From Neodiprion pinetum (Eukaryota > Arthropoda > Insecta > Hymenoptera > Diprionidae): 64,000 nucleotides of DNA. Below, one piece after another: positions 21,770 through 31,894 of the stretch (position 1 is the first letter of the stretch; the number at the start of each line of letters is the position of its first letter). The translations under genes and the position numbers were made by a program. The notes under the pieces are model-generated. The model saw nothing but the letters and a program-made list of their open reading frames with translations. It was not told the DNA's origin and searched no databases. The stretch is taken from NCBI RefSeq assembly GCF_021155775.2, contig NC_060233.1, forward strand, positions 21,493,456-21,557,455, in the 5' to 3' direction.

Positions 21770-21950
21770 AATAAAATTCTAGTATCTTCCACACCTTCTC
21801 CGTATCACTCATTTTGAATAGGTGAAAACTTTTTTGAATTGGAGATTTATTATGCATATAAATGATGAGCGCAGCAGCATCAACTTTTTTATTTCGGCTT
21901 GCTCTTTTTACAGATTTTTCATCGCGAATCAATTTTAGAAAGAAAAAAAA

Positions 21951-22298
21951 ATGCCATCTCATGCAAGTGATGATGACGATGAGTGGTCGATCGTTGATTG
22001 GGGCGAGGATGAGGAGGCTGAGGAAGAGATAATTATGGGCTTTTCCGAAGCAACACGCGAGTTCTCGTTGGAGGAGCTTCGGGATCTCGTTGAGGACGCG
22101 CGAGCTGCTCGAGTACGACCAAACAGCCAACATTATATAAATTACGGTGATATATGTATGGAAATAATTGTAGAAAAATGGGCGAATGAAACTATCGTAA
22201 TAATTATAGATGTCAAAAATAGCGATGATGATGATGACGGTGATAATGTTAGCGAACAGGATAACGATAATGATTTTATGGATTATTTTGAGGAATAA
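21951..22298 (+). CDS. acidic protein, unknown (second)
   Basis: A 115-residue protein, acidic at both ends (SDDDDEWSIVDWGEDEEAEE at the start, DNDNDFMDYFEE at the end), with a helical middle (FSLEELRDLVEDARAARVR). It shares the acidic composition of the gene just upstream and may be an ancient duplicate, although similarity outside the charged runs is weak. The frame is intact. Function unknown. Confidence 0.5.
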   Translation: MPSHASDDDDEWSIVDWGEDEEAEEEIIMGFSEATREFSLEELRDLVEDARAARVRPNSQHYINYGDICMEIIVEKWANETIVIIIDVKNSDDDDDGDNVSEQDNDNDFMDYFEE

Positions 22299-22580
22299 AC
22301 CACGCTAAATTCACAATTATTGATTATATATTTTTCACAAGTAAAAATTCATAACATTTACATTTTGTATGACGAGAATGGGTGAAAGTTATGAAGATAT
22401 ATATTTGTAATGAATACTATTTCTAGATTATAATTTTATCGAATAGTACATTTTTTTAATTCTATGTATAAGCTATGATATAATTGAGATTAATTCTATT
22501 GAATATTCTACATATGAACCCGAATGTAATTGTATAAATCGTAATGAATTCTATTGTTATTCTGGTAAATATTGTCCATA

Positions 22581-23442
22581 TTATCTATACACACGATTGC
22601 AACCTAAACAGTCTTCAATTAGAGGATTCGGTCCATCCACGATATCGCCATCGGGTCCTGGTGTGTAATGTATGCTACATCTGCGGAAACTTGCGATGAC
22701 GTAGTCCATTTTCATATTCTCTGGTAGTTTATCCCACGCATCATTGATGGAGTTTGATGCGAACGTGCTGATAAATTCTTTTGGTAAAAAAGCTATATCT
22801 TCGGACATCATTCCCCTTAAACCGTCCAATTCTTTGTACAGACGGAAGGATTTCTCGAGGGAGCTGGTACACTCCTTCGAATACCAACTCCTTAGTCGCT
22901 GCACATTTTCAAAGGCACAATTGTATGCCGGGATGTATTCAGAGTTGTCATCATACCAAATTGAGCCTGGCGCTGCTGCTTGCTGGAGGTTATTCGCTGG
23001 AGAGTATCCATGGTTCGCGTCGTGCCACGATGCCGCTTCCATATACCTCAATTTTTCCATTGCAGGGGGTATGATGTGCAAATCTTCCATATTAATAACC
23101 CTTGTTGTACCACCGACAATCTCCGTCAGCCATGCTTTCTCCCCCCCCCCCCCCCCCCCCCCCTTTGACGTATACGTAACACGCATTTTCAACCATTTTT
23201 CTCACAATCTTCGTCACATCCTCGTGAGATTTGTTGCCCGCATTCCATGATATTCCGTGGTGATTGTGCGTCAACCATAGATTGGTAGCTCTACATTCTA
23301 GTGGTAAGCTTGCCAAATCATAGGGCGGCTTGAAAATGATGTTATCCAGACCCGACCCGTTTACATTCACGACTGCGACTTCCTTGGGTACAAGCTTCAT
23401 GTTATGACCGATAAAACATTGCACGTCTAGGATCATCGCCAT
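22581..23442 (-). pseudogene. exonuclease-like Polinton protein, frameshifted at a C run
   Basis: About 287 codons in two frames. The N-terminal part (MILDVQCF then KLVPKEVAVVNV) resembles the first metal-binding strand of DEDD/RNase H-fold exonucleases, and the later LTHNHHGISWNAGN is also conserved with element 2 (43985-44926). The frame changes exactly in a 23-base homopolymer C run (23141-23163), which encodes a Gly stretch on this strand. The C-terminal part is Cys-containing (DCLGCNRVY). The exonuclease idea is inference. The frameshift may be a real mutation, a slippage site or an assembly error. Confidence 0.5.
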
Positions 23443-23468
23443 GTTGAGGAGTGGGAATGTTGCGCTCG

Positions 23469-23476
23469 ATTATATA
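23469..23476 (-). promoter_or_regulatory. TATA box of exonuclease-like gene
   Basis: Minus-strand TATATAAT lies 27-34 bp before the ATG region at 23442, which would give a very short leader. Confidence 0.5.
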
Positions 23477-23502
23477 CTGACGGATGGTATGCGGAAGACT
23501 GA

Positions 23503-23775
23503 CTATTCAAGGTATTTCATTTGCAGACGATTTTCCCCGGCCATGCTACACATTTCAGTCAGCTGACTGGAATCTTCTTGTAGAACTCTTGCGATTCTCG
23601 GTGGTAAGAAGACGTGGTATTCTCCATCGATCGTCGCCAGAACACGTACCCCGAATTTTGTTTTGACCAGTCGTAACCCGATGACGTCATACACTCCCCC
23701 AATTTCGAGTTCCGACATCTTCTTGGTTGGCAGATTCTCCAGGCGGCTGACGTGGTTAACTTTTGCTAGATCCAT
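23503..23775 (-). CDS. small conserved Polinton protein (90 aa)
   Basis: An intact 90-residue protein with the segment YDVIGLRLVKTKFGVRVLAT followed by YHVFLPPRIARVL, a beta-rich, basic pattern seen in small proteins of insect Polintons and their relatives. It could be an OB-like nucleic-acid-binding protein, by pattern only. It is the outermost gene at the right end of element 1, and a strong minus-strand TATATAAA (23878-23871) lies about 100 bp upstream. The frame is intact from ATG to stop. Confidence 0.55.
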   Translation of the reverse strand: MDLAKVNHVSRLENLPTKKMSELEIGGVYDVIGLRLVKTKFGVRVLATIDGEYHVFLPPRIARVLQEDSSQLTEMCSMAGENRLQMKYLE

Positions 23776-23870
23776 CGCATTTCGAGGTTATTTCACGAGC
23801 GAGAACAGTTCACAATGAGAATACGATGAGAACAGAGTGACGATCACGATAGACGTACGCTTTATATACC

Positions 23871-23878
23871 ACCCACCC
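23871..23878 (-). promoter_or_regulatory. TATA box of 90-aa protein gene
   Basis: Minus-strand TATATAAA followed by GCG. The initiator is less clear than for other genes of the element (TCACTC about 35 bp on). Confidence 0.5.
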
Positions 23879-24018
23879 CCACTACAATTTTTCCATTGGA
23901 CAAGTCTCGACACGCATATTGTGCGAGGAATTTTTTATGGGACCACTCCCACTACCCCAGATTGGTTTAAGTGCATCACCACCAACAAAGTTCATTGTCG
24001 GCACCATCTCAAAGAGCA

Positions 24019-24115
24019 ATTTCCTGGAATTTTTTTAATAGATCTAGCGGGTTTTTACCCGATCCGATTTATGTGCGACTTTCCAGCGCCAAACAAGTCT
24101 CGACAGGAATTATTA

Positions 24116-24150
<35 letters not shown>

Positions 24151-24293
24151 CAAATCCTATGAAAGTAGCCATCTTGCGGCAAACCGTAAAACATGATCAG
24201 GGGGGTGGCTAGGGGGAGTTAGGGGGGGAGCTAGGGGGGAGCTAGGGGGGAGCGCCGCCATCTTTGATGTAGAACTGTCATATATACACTACT
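24019..24293 (-). repeat. right terminal inverted repeat, element 1
   Basis: Reverse complement of 3969-4251 with small differences. The G/C-rich tract, (TG)n run (24116-24150) and terminal ...ATATACACTACT are all present. The outermost bases are followed by the target duplication CCTACA. Confidence 0.9.
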
Positions 24294-24299
24294 CCTACA
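24294..24299. repeat. target site duplication, element 1 right
   Basis: CCTACA, identical to 3963-3968. Confidence 0.9.
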
Positions 24300-27289
24300 C
24301 AATTTTTTTTTTTTTTTTTTGTTCTTGTATAAAACGGAGCACATGTGCCCGCCGGGTCGCAAATTAGTCAAATTTTGAATTTTTTGTTTCATAACCCATA
24401 AAAAGAAATGAGCTGACTTCAAACATTTTTTCATTTCCGACGCAACGATAATGTAAACTTATTCGATCCGGAAAGCGGGACGAGAGTGATATATTTTTCC
24501 CGCATTTGCGAAAAATTTTGATTTGCATCAAATATGATAGAATATGATAAAACCTGATACGTTACAAGTTGAGTCGGAAATATAGTACTATATGCAACGC
24601 AGGAATAAAAGTCGACTATTTGGTAATTACCTATCGCCCGAGCGAAACGAAAATAACTTACTGGCGGAAATAATCTCCGACTTTATTCCCTTGTTATATA
24701 ATGTACTATTTGCTTACACAATATACATATTTTTCGAGCGTGTGAAGAGAGATCCAAAAATTTTGAAAGCAAAAAAGGACACGCTCGCCGGACGAAGAAG
24801 TCAGTGGATACTCTTACGGGGAAATTATTAATCTGAAACAAAAAAAACGTTACGGAACGAGTTGTTCAAGTCAATATATTTTATAATTCATCGAGGATCG
24901 CCATTTATTTTCCTTCAATTTTTATTTATAAATGGCGACTAAATGAAATCTTAGTACAAAGAATTCGTGTGAAATTCCGCCGTCTTGGGAAAATTTTGAA
25001 AAAATAAAGGTCAGTTTTAAAAAGTAGAATCGTCAACGACCTCCAAGTGTGTCTCCACCTATTTTGTGTACATTTGAAAAGAATCTATCGAGCGTTTCTC
25101 GAAATATCGTATCCATCGGTTTCGAAAATATTGCTCCGAGAAGAATGCGTTTAAAATGCGGTTATGCTATTGTTGTGAGAATGGCAGCTTCATGAAAGTG
25201 TCGGTTCGGTCGTTGTCTGCGGGTGATTCTTCCCGCGAGCTCGAGCGCTCGAACAGTCGAACACGTGTCATACAAAATGAGATAATTATGCCAATTTTGT
25301 ACATATGAATGTGAAATTTACAGAGAACATTCTTAAGACATGGGACTTTCAGATGGTGCAAAATAAATCGATTGTTTCAAACTCTCCAGGTACATGTACC
25401 CCCTTAATCAAATATTTAGGGTTGAACTTACACCTCTTACGTAACTCATTCTGCCACCGTTTCGAACTGTTACTTATTACCAGAGTTTTCATGTAATTAT
25501 AATATACAAAAAAGTGAGAAACATGGTTTTTATTTGAAAGAACGATAATACTATACAAGCCTCTGTTCAATTGTGTGAAGATAACTCAGAGTTAACTTTA
25601 ATGTATCTTATGGGGGTGCCTTTGTCGATTTAGACTTTGACATACATACCTCTAAATGTAGACGTCTACGTATCTCAAGAGCAAAAAAGGGCTCAACAGC
25701 CCCATTCTATACACGATTCTGAACAAAAATACTCCAACATATTGCCATTTGACACCGAAATAAAGAAATGGCACGGATTCTACTAAATCGCAATAGTAAA
25801 TTCGTAGAATTCAAAAGTCAGATGAGAACAACATTTTTATGGCAAAAGCACACTCAACAGATCATCCATCGGTCTGTATGTGTAAGGCATTCTCTATCAA
25901 AACGAGACCGTCTGAACCTATCGGTTACTGATTTTTTTAACAGATGATTTCTCATTGTCCTTTAGGACCAAAACGCATACGCAAAAGCGGTTTCGAATGA
26001 TATAATTTTTAAATTACGAGTTTTTGCATATTCGTTTATTTTACTGCAAACATAAAAATATCGCTATCGTTGATAAAAGAAAACACACAACTCACACCTT
26101 TATAGAAGAAGCATATTAGAAATCTGTCATTAAGAAATTCCAGCTTTATTTGAAAACTATAGCACCTTCGGGTATGTATGGTGTTTGTCCTTGAACACAA
26201 CGACCAAAAAACATTTGCAACAAATTCGAAGCAATCAGAAAGTTATATGCTCGAACGTTCTCGCGTATTACGTGAAAATTGAGTGCAGGCCGCACTCATT
26301 ATTTGTCAGCCTAGCTGAGAAATCATGCCATTTGAAGAATCCTTATCCGAATGAATTTTAATTTGGCGATTATCTGATTGTGTTGAACAAATATTGGTTG
26401 ACCCATAAACTCGCATAAAACTTATCTCCTTTTTAATTTTGGCATTGAAGATACCAGTTAGTTGAAATCTTTCTCAAAAGAACCCTAAAATGAATGTTTT
26501 TTCATACAAATGTTCTTTATACGGCGTGATGTTTTATATTAATCAGAAAATGCGACTGGGCCGGGCCTCAGCCGACAATTCGAATATTTTACCATGTACA
26601 CAAACATTTACTCAAAATAAACCGGCTCGTTTCAATACGTTAACAAAATCGCAACGCGTACGTCGCCGGATCTTTTGAAATATTTTCTCGGCGGAAAGTT
26701 GAAAAATAAACCATTGACTTCGCGTTTGCCAATATAAAAAATGGGATGGTAAGAGGAGAAAAAAATTAATATCAGTAAACGATTATCTTACGTCCCGTGC
26801 GTTATTCGCATGTCTTTCAGCAATTCTTTTGAATTGTGGACTTCATTTTCAGTCGAAAAACAAATTCTCTGACAATGAGTTTAAAAATTCTCTACAAGAT
26901 AATGACAGATTTGTGTTTGGTAATTTCGAGTTGCAAATGTTTTGGAACATTAATAATATTTTTTAATATCTTTAAAATTTAGTTCTATAAGTTGTAGTGG
27001 TGAAAACCGAGACACGGTGGACGCCCAAACAAAACTTTTTTTGAAATGTCAACATATTATTACAGGTTTGTTTAATATACATTAAATTGAAGTATGCAAC
27101 ATTCTTTTGGGACAGAAATAAATTTCCTTAAAAATTCTTGAAAAATGATATTGTAAATAACGGCTATGTGCTCCGGAATATTAAATAATTTTTTTTTGTT
27201 ACACATTGGTAGTCATAGATAACGTAAAATTAACGCGGGGATATTTTATTTCTTTTTTCTTCATTTTCTTAAATTTTTGGAGGGGGTCC
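24300..27289. other. AT-rich spacer, no gene seen
   Basis: About 3 kb of AT-rich sequence with only short open frames (longest 79 codons at 24592-24831, no motif). It contains a T20 run at 24301-24320. I see no gene or RNA. Confidence 0.5.
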
Positions 27290-27425
27290 GTCGTGCCTCG
27301 GCATTTTTTTAATTTTGGGCAAGTAATTACAAATTTATTCGAGATATATCAAAACAACCTGTATATACCCGGTGCTAAAACAACAAAAAATAATTAGCGG
27401 CTATAGAGGATCTATCGTGGCCCGG
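27290..27425 (-). repeat. dispersed repeat copy
   Basis: Similar in inverted orientation to 54150-54310: the shared parts are GCCGCTAATTATTTTTTGT, a TTGTTTTG..ATATCTCGAATAAAT block and the GGACC[TC]C[CT] context. It is a degenerate interspersed repeat present just outside element 2. Confidence 0.6.
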
Positions 27426-27446
27426 TCTGTCCTATCATTGTTATTC

Positions 27447-27452
27447 AGCCTG
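27447..27452. repeat. target site duplication, element 2 left
   Basis: AGCCTG precedes the terminal AGTAGT. The right-hand counterpart is AGCCCG (46480-46485), 5 of 6 bases identical. Confidence 0.75.
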
Positions 27453-28456
27453 AGTAGTATAGGGGCACTTTGGGGCGTCACAACAAACCCCCCTCGCACC
27501 CCTCTCCGACGCCAGCCCCTCGCCTAGGAGTGACTTTGGGGCGCCTTCCCCTTCCCCCGCCGCCCCTCGCCTAGGAGTGACTTTGGGACGCCATCCCCTT
27601 CCCCCGCCGCCCCTCGCCAAGGAGTGACTTTGGGACGCCATCCCCTTCCCCCGCCGCCCCTCTCCTCGGAGCGAATTTTGGGACGCCATCCCCTTCCCCC
27701 GCCGCCCCTCGCCGCGGAGCGAATTTTGAGACGCCATCCCCTTCCCCGCCGTTCCTCGCCAAGGAGTAAATTTTGGGGCCCCTTCCCCTTCCCCCGCAGC
27801 CCCTCGTCTAGGAGGTATTTTATTCTAGAAGCTTCTCCGGACTACCACCCCTTTCCCGCAACCCCTTACCAAGGAGTGGTTTTTCCGCCTCGAAGTTCCG
27901 CGGCTCGTCAGCCCTTCGCCCGCGACCCCCTCGCCACGTGGTGAATATCGTGTGACGACCTCTTACCCCGAGTACCGTTGACCGCGAATCAGATTCCGGA
28001 CTCTACGGGATGGCCTCTGGGCCTGTGCACCCTGACCACGGAACGATCTCCTTCCCCTTACCCTGGTGCCCTTGGCCGTGCGGCCGATTCTGGGGCCACC
28101 TACCCATCTGGCCCCGCTACCTCCGTTCACGAAGCGAACTCTGCGACTTGGACGTTTGGGGTTACAGGTCTTCCACCCCGGCTCTCGTTCTTTCTCCATC
28201 CCTGCTCTCTGTGTCGGGTGCTCGTATCACTGACCTTACCCAGCCGTCAGTGTTTATCCTAAGGTTTACGTGCGTTTGGAAAATATAGACCTGGTCACTC
28301 TCTCTCTCTTTCTTAATGCAAGACTATAGGCATACTTAGATGTACGAGGATCAGGGTGGGTGGGTGAGGAAACAGAACTCAATGGTGGATTGCGTAGAAA
28401 AATCAAATCTCATCCTCGCAGGTTTATTCGGTTAACACAGGTGCAAATACATACAT
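27453..28456 (+). repeat. left terminal inverted repeat, element 2
   Basis: About 1,004 bp, reverse-complementary to 45427-46479 with very few differences. The outer 330 bp contain a 48-bp minisatellite. The inner 600 bp are unique sequence with a CT-rich microsatellite at 28299-28312. The copy is about 49 bp shorter than its partner because it has one fewer minisatellite unit. Confidence 0.93.
27520..27815 (+). repeat. 48-bp minisatellite in left inverted repeat
   Basis: About six tandem copies of a 47-48-bp unit containing GG[AC]GCC and CCTTCCCCCGCCGCCCCTCG. Units differ at a few positions (GGAGTGACTTTGGG against GGAGCGAATTTTGGG). The open frames across it are by-products of the repeat. 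Confidence 0.85.
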
Positions 28457-28457
28457 A

Positions 28458-28463
28458 TTTATT
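28458..28463 (-). terminator. polyadenylation signal, minus strand
   Basis: Minus-strand AATAAA directly after the stop of the tail-anchored protein gene (28465), at the inner edge of the left inverted repeat. Confidence 0.5.
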
Positions 28464-28464
28464 A

Positions 28465-28758
28465 CTATTTGTTTGCTTGTTGTTGGAGCAGGATGTTTTT
28501 ATTTGTTATAGTTACAGCGCCCCACATCACCACTATACTTATAATAATTATAGCAATCACGAGTATAGACAGTACCACCCATGGATAAGGCTGTTCTTCG
28601 GGCACGTACAATGGTTCATCTACAGCATCTGCGTTCGCTTGGCGGGGTGTAGCCGTGTTGATCCGAGTCTCTTCGCACGAAAAAATTCTCAGGGTAACAC
28701 ATACGTCTGATATTTCCTCTTGATTAATTTCGAGTTGTACGGTGCCTTTGGTCTTCAT
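28465..28758 (-). CDS. tail-anchored membrane protein, unknown
   Basis: A 97-residue intact protein. The N-terminal 60 residues are hydrophilic (MKTKGTVQLEINQEEIS...). A single strong transmembrane helix (WVVLSILVIAIIIISIVVMW, about residues 60-80) is followed by a short tail. There is no signal peptide, so C-terminal tail anchoring is the likely topology. It is the first gene inside the left repeat and follows the 291-aa gene on the same strand with 62 bp between. Many MELD-type viruses carry small membrane proteins at genome ends. I do not recognise this one and infer only membrane location. Confidence 0.6.
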   Translation of the reverse strand: MKTKGTVQLEINQEEISDVCVTLRIFSCEETRINTATPRQANADAVDEPLYVPEEQPYPWVVLSILVIAIIIISIVVMWGAVTITNKNILLQQQANK

Positions 28759-28820
28759 TGTGAAATAGCGGACAGGAGGTTATCCCGATGCTTAATGATG
28801 GTAGTGTCGAAATAGTTTGT

Positions 28821-29696
28821 TCAGAGACTGGCTAAGGCTTTATCCTCAGTTTCGATGGCCTGCTTGATTTCAGCAGCGAGGTATGATGGAAACAGCCGGG
28901 TAATTTCAAGGAGAACAATACTGAGGTAATTCTCGGCAAAGGCAGGATTCGCTGACGACGCGATGTGTTCTAGGACAGCGCCGTATTCCTTCTCCGCTAT
29001 TTGCCTGATGCGATGAAGACTCGGTTCCTTGAGTTGCGTCAGATTCACTTTCTCGGCTATGTATGCGAAGTATGATTTCTTGCACTCGTTTACTGAATGG
29101 GCTAAACGCTGAAGCCTTCGTAGCCGTTCGTCGACACACACAACTATAGCTTTAAGTCCGTTGAATGTGGATTTCTGCATTACAATGGTGGGTTGATACA
29201 CTTTCTGGCGTTTGGCGGGTGACTGAAAGTTCTCATCCTGGGTGGCCGTGTCTGGGCAGTCTGATTCCTTATCTTCTGATTCGGTGACTTCGGATTCCGT
29301 AGGTATTTCGAATCTGACGGCTCGCTCACCGTGTGCTGTGGACAATTCGACGTTGCAGCCACCAAGCTCAATCCAATTAAAATACCATTGGGCATCGGTG
29401 TATCCTTCTATGTCAAGGTATTCGGAAATATTGTCCAACTCATCTGCGAGTCGCGACCAGGCCGCTGGTGTCAGACGCACGCCTCCGGAGGAGTTGTTGA
29501 CGAGTTTGATGACCGGTTCAAACTGATCGTCGAGCCGTAGACCGAGACCGATGACTATTTTCTTAGTAAAAGAATTATTTAGACTATACGTTGTCGACAA
29601 TAGCAGATTTTTCTCAGTCTTTTTCAAAGCCTTCGTAAATGTTTTATACATTTTATTCACGTTGCCCATTGGTGCAGAAGATTTGGATGTAGCCAT
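28821..29696 (-). CDS. conserved protein, possible PC4-like ssDNA binding
   Basis: A 291-residue intact protein. Residues about 48-95 read as a short beta sheet followed by a helix with GGVRLTPAAWSRLADELD, a pattern like the PC4 (transcription coactivator p15) ssDNA-binding fold. That resemblance is by eye and unproven. The middle is acidic (SEVTESEDKESDC), then a KRQK basic patch, and the C-terminal half is helical. If the fold call holds, it would be the element's single-strand DNA-binding protein, which protein-primed replication requires. A TATATT box and TCAGTC initiator lie 29 bp apart upstream (29763-29731). Confidence 0.55.
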   Translation of the reverse strand: MATSKSSAPMGNVNKMYKTFTKALKKTEKNLLLSTTYSLNNSFTKKIVIGLGLRLDDQFEPVIKLVNNSSGGVRLTPAAWSRLADELDNISEYLDIEGYTDAQWYFNWIELGGCNVELSTAHGERAVRFEIPTESEVTESEDKESDCPDTATQDENFQSPAKRQKVYQPTIVMQKSTFNGLKAIVVCVDERLRRLQRLAHSVNECKKSYFAYIAEKVNLTQLKEPSLHRIRQIAEKEYGAVLEHIASSANPAFAENYLSIVLLEITRLFPSYLAAEIKQAIETEDKALASL

Positions 29697-29730
29697 AGTT
29701 CACGTGAGGATTCTTCCGTAGTTGTCGCAA

Positions 29731-29763
29731 GACTGACGCTCTTCTGTATCTCACTTGAATATA
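29731..29763 (-). promoter_or_regulatory. core promoter of 291-aa protein gene
   Basis: Minus-strand TATATT (29763-29758) and TCAGTC (29736-29731), 29 bp apart, 35 bp before the ATG. Confidence 0.55.
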
Positions 29764-29884
29764 GAGGGTGTAACCCCCACTCTACAAAACGGTGTTTGCA
29801 GCGTGACTAAAAAGAATTAACGAAATTCTAATGCCTCGTATGATTCAGGCGTTCCTTACCAGACTATATCAAGCTTACGCCGTT

Positions 29885-31310
29885 GATTATATTTCGTTTC
29901 CACGATGGGGAGTAAGACAAATGTAAATATGTCGCCAGAAAACCCAACGATCTCGATAGGCCTGTATCAAACTTGCATTAGGCTTACAGCTCGAATTCGG
30001 TGCTATGGTCGGTGCGAACAGTTGCAGTCTATCAAGGGATGTATATGTAATCATTGTAACAGAAAAGATGATGAGAAGAGTTGTGGTTGTGTACAGCATG
30101 GACCGTATTATACCCGTAATGTTTGGGCCTTGCGCCGGACGGTAGCCTGTTCCCCGCTTTTCCAACGTACAGCCATAGGATATGTTGTTTGCTATGCCTT
30201 AGTGGTCGACGAGGAAATACAAAGGGGCCTCACCGGGTGTATCATTTCGTTGTCGCAAGATGAGTCTACAATCTCCGTAGGTCTGCATTAGGTTTATATC
30301 TCGTTTCCGTTTCTGCGGCTGGTGCAAACAGTTGCAGTCTATCGAGGGACGTATACGTAATCATTGTAACAGAAGAAAGATGATGGGAAGAGCTGTGGGT
30401 GTATACAGCATGGACCGTGTTATACTTGCAATGTTTGGGCCTTGCGTCGGACGGTAGGCTGGTCCCCGTTTTTTCAACGTACAGCCTTAGGGTATGTTGT
30501 TTGTTATGGCTTAGTGGTCGACGAGGAAATACAAAGGGGCCTCACCGGGTGTATCATTTCGTTGTCGCAAAATGAGTCTACAATCTCCGTAGGTCTGCAT
30601 TAGGTTTATATCTCGTTTCCGCTTCTGAGGCTGGTGCAAACAGTTGCAGTCTATCAAGGGATGTATATGTAATCATTGTAACAGAAAAGATGATGAGAAG
30701 AGTTGTGGTTGTGTACAGCATGGACCGTATTATACCCGTAATGTTTGGGCCTTGCGCCGGACGGTAGCCTGGTCCCCGCTTTTCCAACGTACAGCCTTAG
30801 GATATGTTGTTTGCTATGCCTTAGTGGTCGACGAGGAAATACGAAGGGGGCCTCACCGGGTGTGTCATTTCGTATTCGCAAGATGAGTCTACAAGCTCTG
30901 TAGGTCTGCATTAGGTTTATATCTAGTTTCCGTTCCCTAGGGTGGTGCAAACAGTTGCAGTCTATCGAGGGACGTATACGTAATCATTGTAACAGAAGAA
31001 AGATGATGGGAAGAGCTGTGGGTGTATACAGCATGGACCGTGTTATACTTGCAATGTTTGGGCTTTGTGTCGGACGGTAGGCTGGTCCCTGCTTTTCCAA
31101 CGTACGCTCTTACGGTATGTTGATTGTTATGCCTCAGTGGACGAAGGAATACAAAAGGGGGTCTCATTGGCTGTATCATTTTGATGTCGCAAGATGAGTC
31201 TACAATCTCCATAGGTCCAGTATGCATTAGGTTTATAACTCGTTTCCTATTCTGAGGGTGGTACAAACAGTTGCAGTTTATCGATGGCGGTATACATAGA
31301 CGTCGCATGA
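29885..31310. repeat. about 310-bp tandem repeat, 4.3 copies, ABAB order
   Basis: A unit anchored by TTGCAGT[CT]TATC recurs at 30022, 30332, 30643, 30952 and 31270 (spacings 309-318). Copies 1 and 3 share variants (ATGTATATGTAATC, GAGAAGAGTTGTGG), and copies 2 and 4 share others (ACGTATACGTAATC, GGGAAGAGCTGTGG). This implies duplication of a 620-bp dimer. Open frames in copies 1 and 3 are closed or shifted in 2 and 4, so coding is unlikely. It lies between the two divergent blocks of element 2. Confidence 0.88.
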
Positions 31311-31787
31311 GAAGAGTATTAACATTGTTCTCAAATACACTTGTTTCTAACCGTCACCAACCGCCGAATCAGCTCCACGATTTGAGGTAGGAATTGCGAG
31401 TGAATCCATCGGATCGTTTTCTATTTCATCTCTAAATTTCATATGTCTGGATGAATACCCGTTCTCCCGTTAATCAAAGTAGGCTTTAGGGCATGCAAGT
31501 TTTTCAGCAGGATAAATGACGTCAGCTGTACAACTTTGTTCAATTATGAGAAAACCATGATTATCGCTGTCAATAGATTTGTTTTGCCATATGTAGCAGG
31601 CAGCCTCCGCGTTGGGTCCGGATGGCTTTGGTTTATTTTCACCCTGGCTGCGGGTGTCTCACCGCGAACCGCCGCGGAAGGTTTACGCTAGCGGACCATA
31701 GTAAAAGTTCGTATACTTAGCTTAAGAAGCGGCGTGGTAACGTATTGTAATAGCATTTGGCCTAAACAAAACCCAACCTGTTGAACT
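31311..31787. other. upstream region, no gene seen
   Basis: Sequence between the tandem repeat and the promoter of the spliced gene. It includes a GC-richer stretch (31630-31700) but no convincing frame. Confidence 0.4.
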
Positions 31788-31822
31788 TATAAATAGTTGT
31801 GGGCCCGGAGATCTTCTCAGTT
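31788..31822 (+). promoter_or_regulatory. core promoter of spliced gene
   Basis: TATAAATAG (31788-31796) and TCAGTT (31817-31822) are 31 bp apart (TATA start to initiator A), a textbook insect pol II promoter, 73 bp before the ATG at 31895. Confidence 0.75.
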
Positions 31823-31894
31823 AGAAAATCGCAGTGTTGCTGAAAACAACGATTCTGTTTCAATTGTTGCCATATTTTTAAAATCTTCAAAATA

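Larger units (their letters stand above)
3969..24293. mobile_element. Polinton/Maverick-like endogenous virus element 1
   Basis: A 20,325-bp element bounded by inverted repeats of about 280 bp that begin AGTAGTGTATATAT, and flanked by a perfect 6-bp duplication CCTACA. It carries the Polinton core set: protein-primed type DNA polymerase B, retrovirus-type integrase, HerA/FtsK-type packaging ATPase, adenain-like protease, and capsid- and penton-like proteins. It also has a phospholipase A2 gene and a DUF8207-type gene. Almost every gene has at least one stop or frameshift, so the copy is decayed. Two later insertions lie inside it, an R1-clade LINE and a foldback element, both in the polymerase gene. 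Without them it would be about 13.8 kb, near the usual Polinton size. Confidence 0.93.

Noticed and set aside
27441..27762. Gly/Arg-rich frames in the minisatellite
   Set aside because: By-product of the 48-bp G/C-rich tandem repeat. The repeat length is a multiple of three, so frames stay open by chance.
28010..28288. Open frame of 92 codons in the left inverted repeat, also present at 45595-45873
   Set aside because: Open in both repeat copies only because the repeats are nearly identical. It overlaps another open frame, and there is no recognisable motif and no promoter.
29887..31308. Cys-rich (plus) and transmembrane (minus) frames in the 310-bp repeats
   Set aside because: The frames are kept in copies 1 and 3 but shifted in 2 and 4 by small indels, so they do not look selected for coding.
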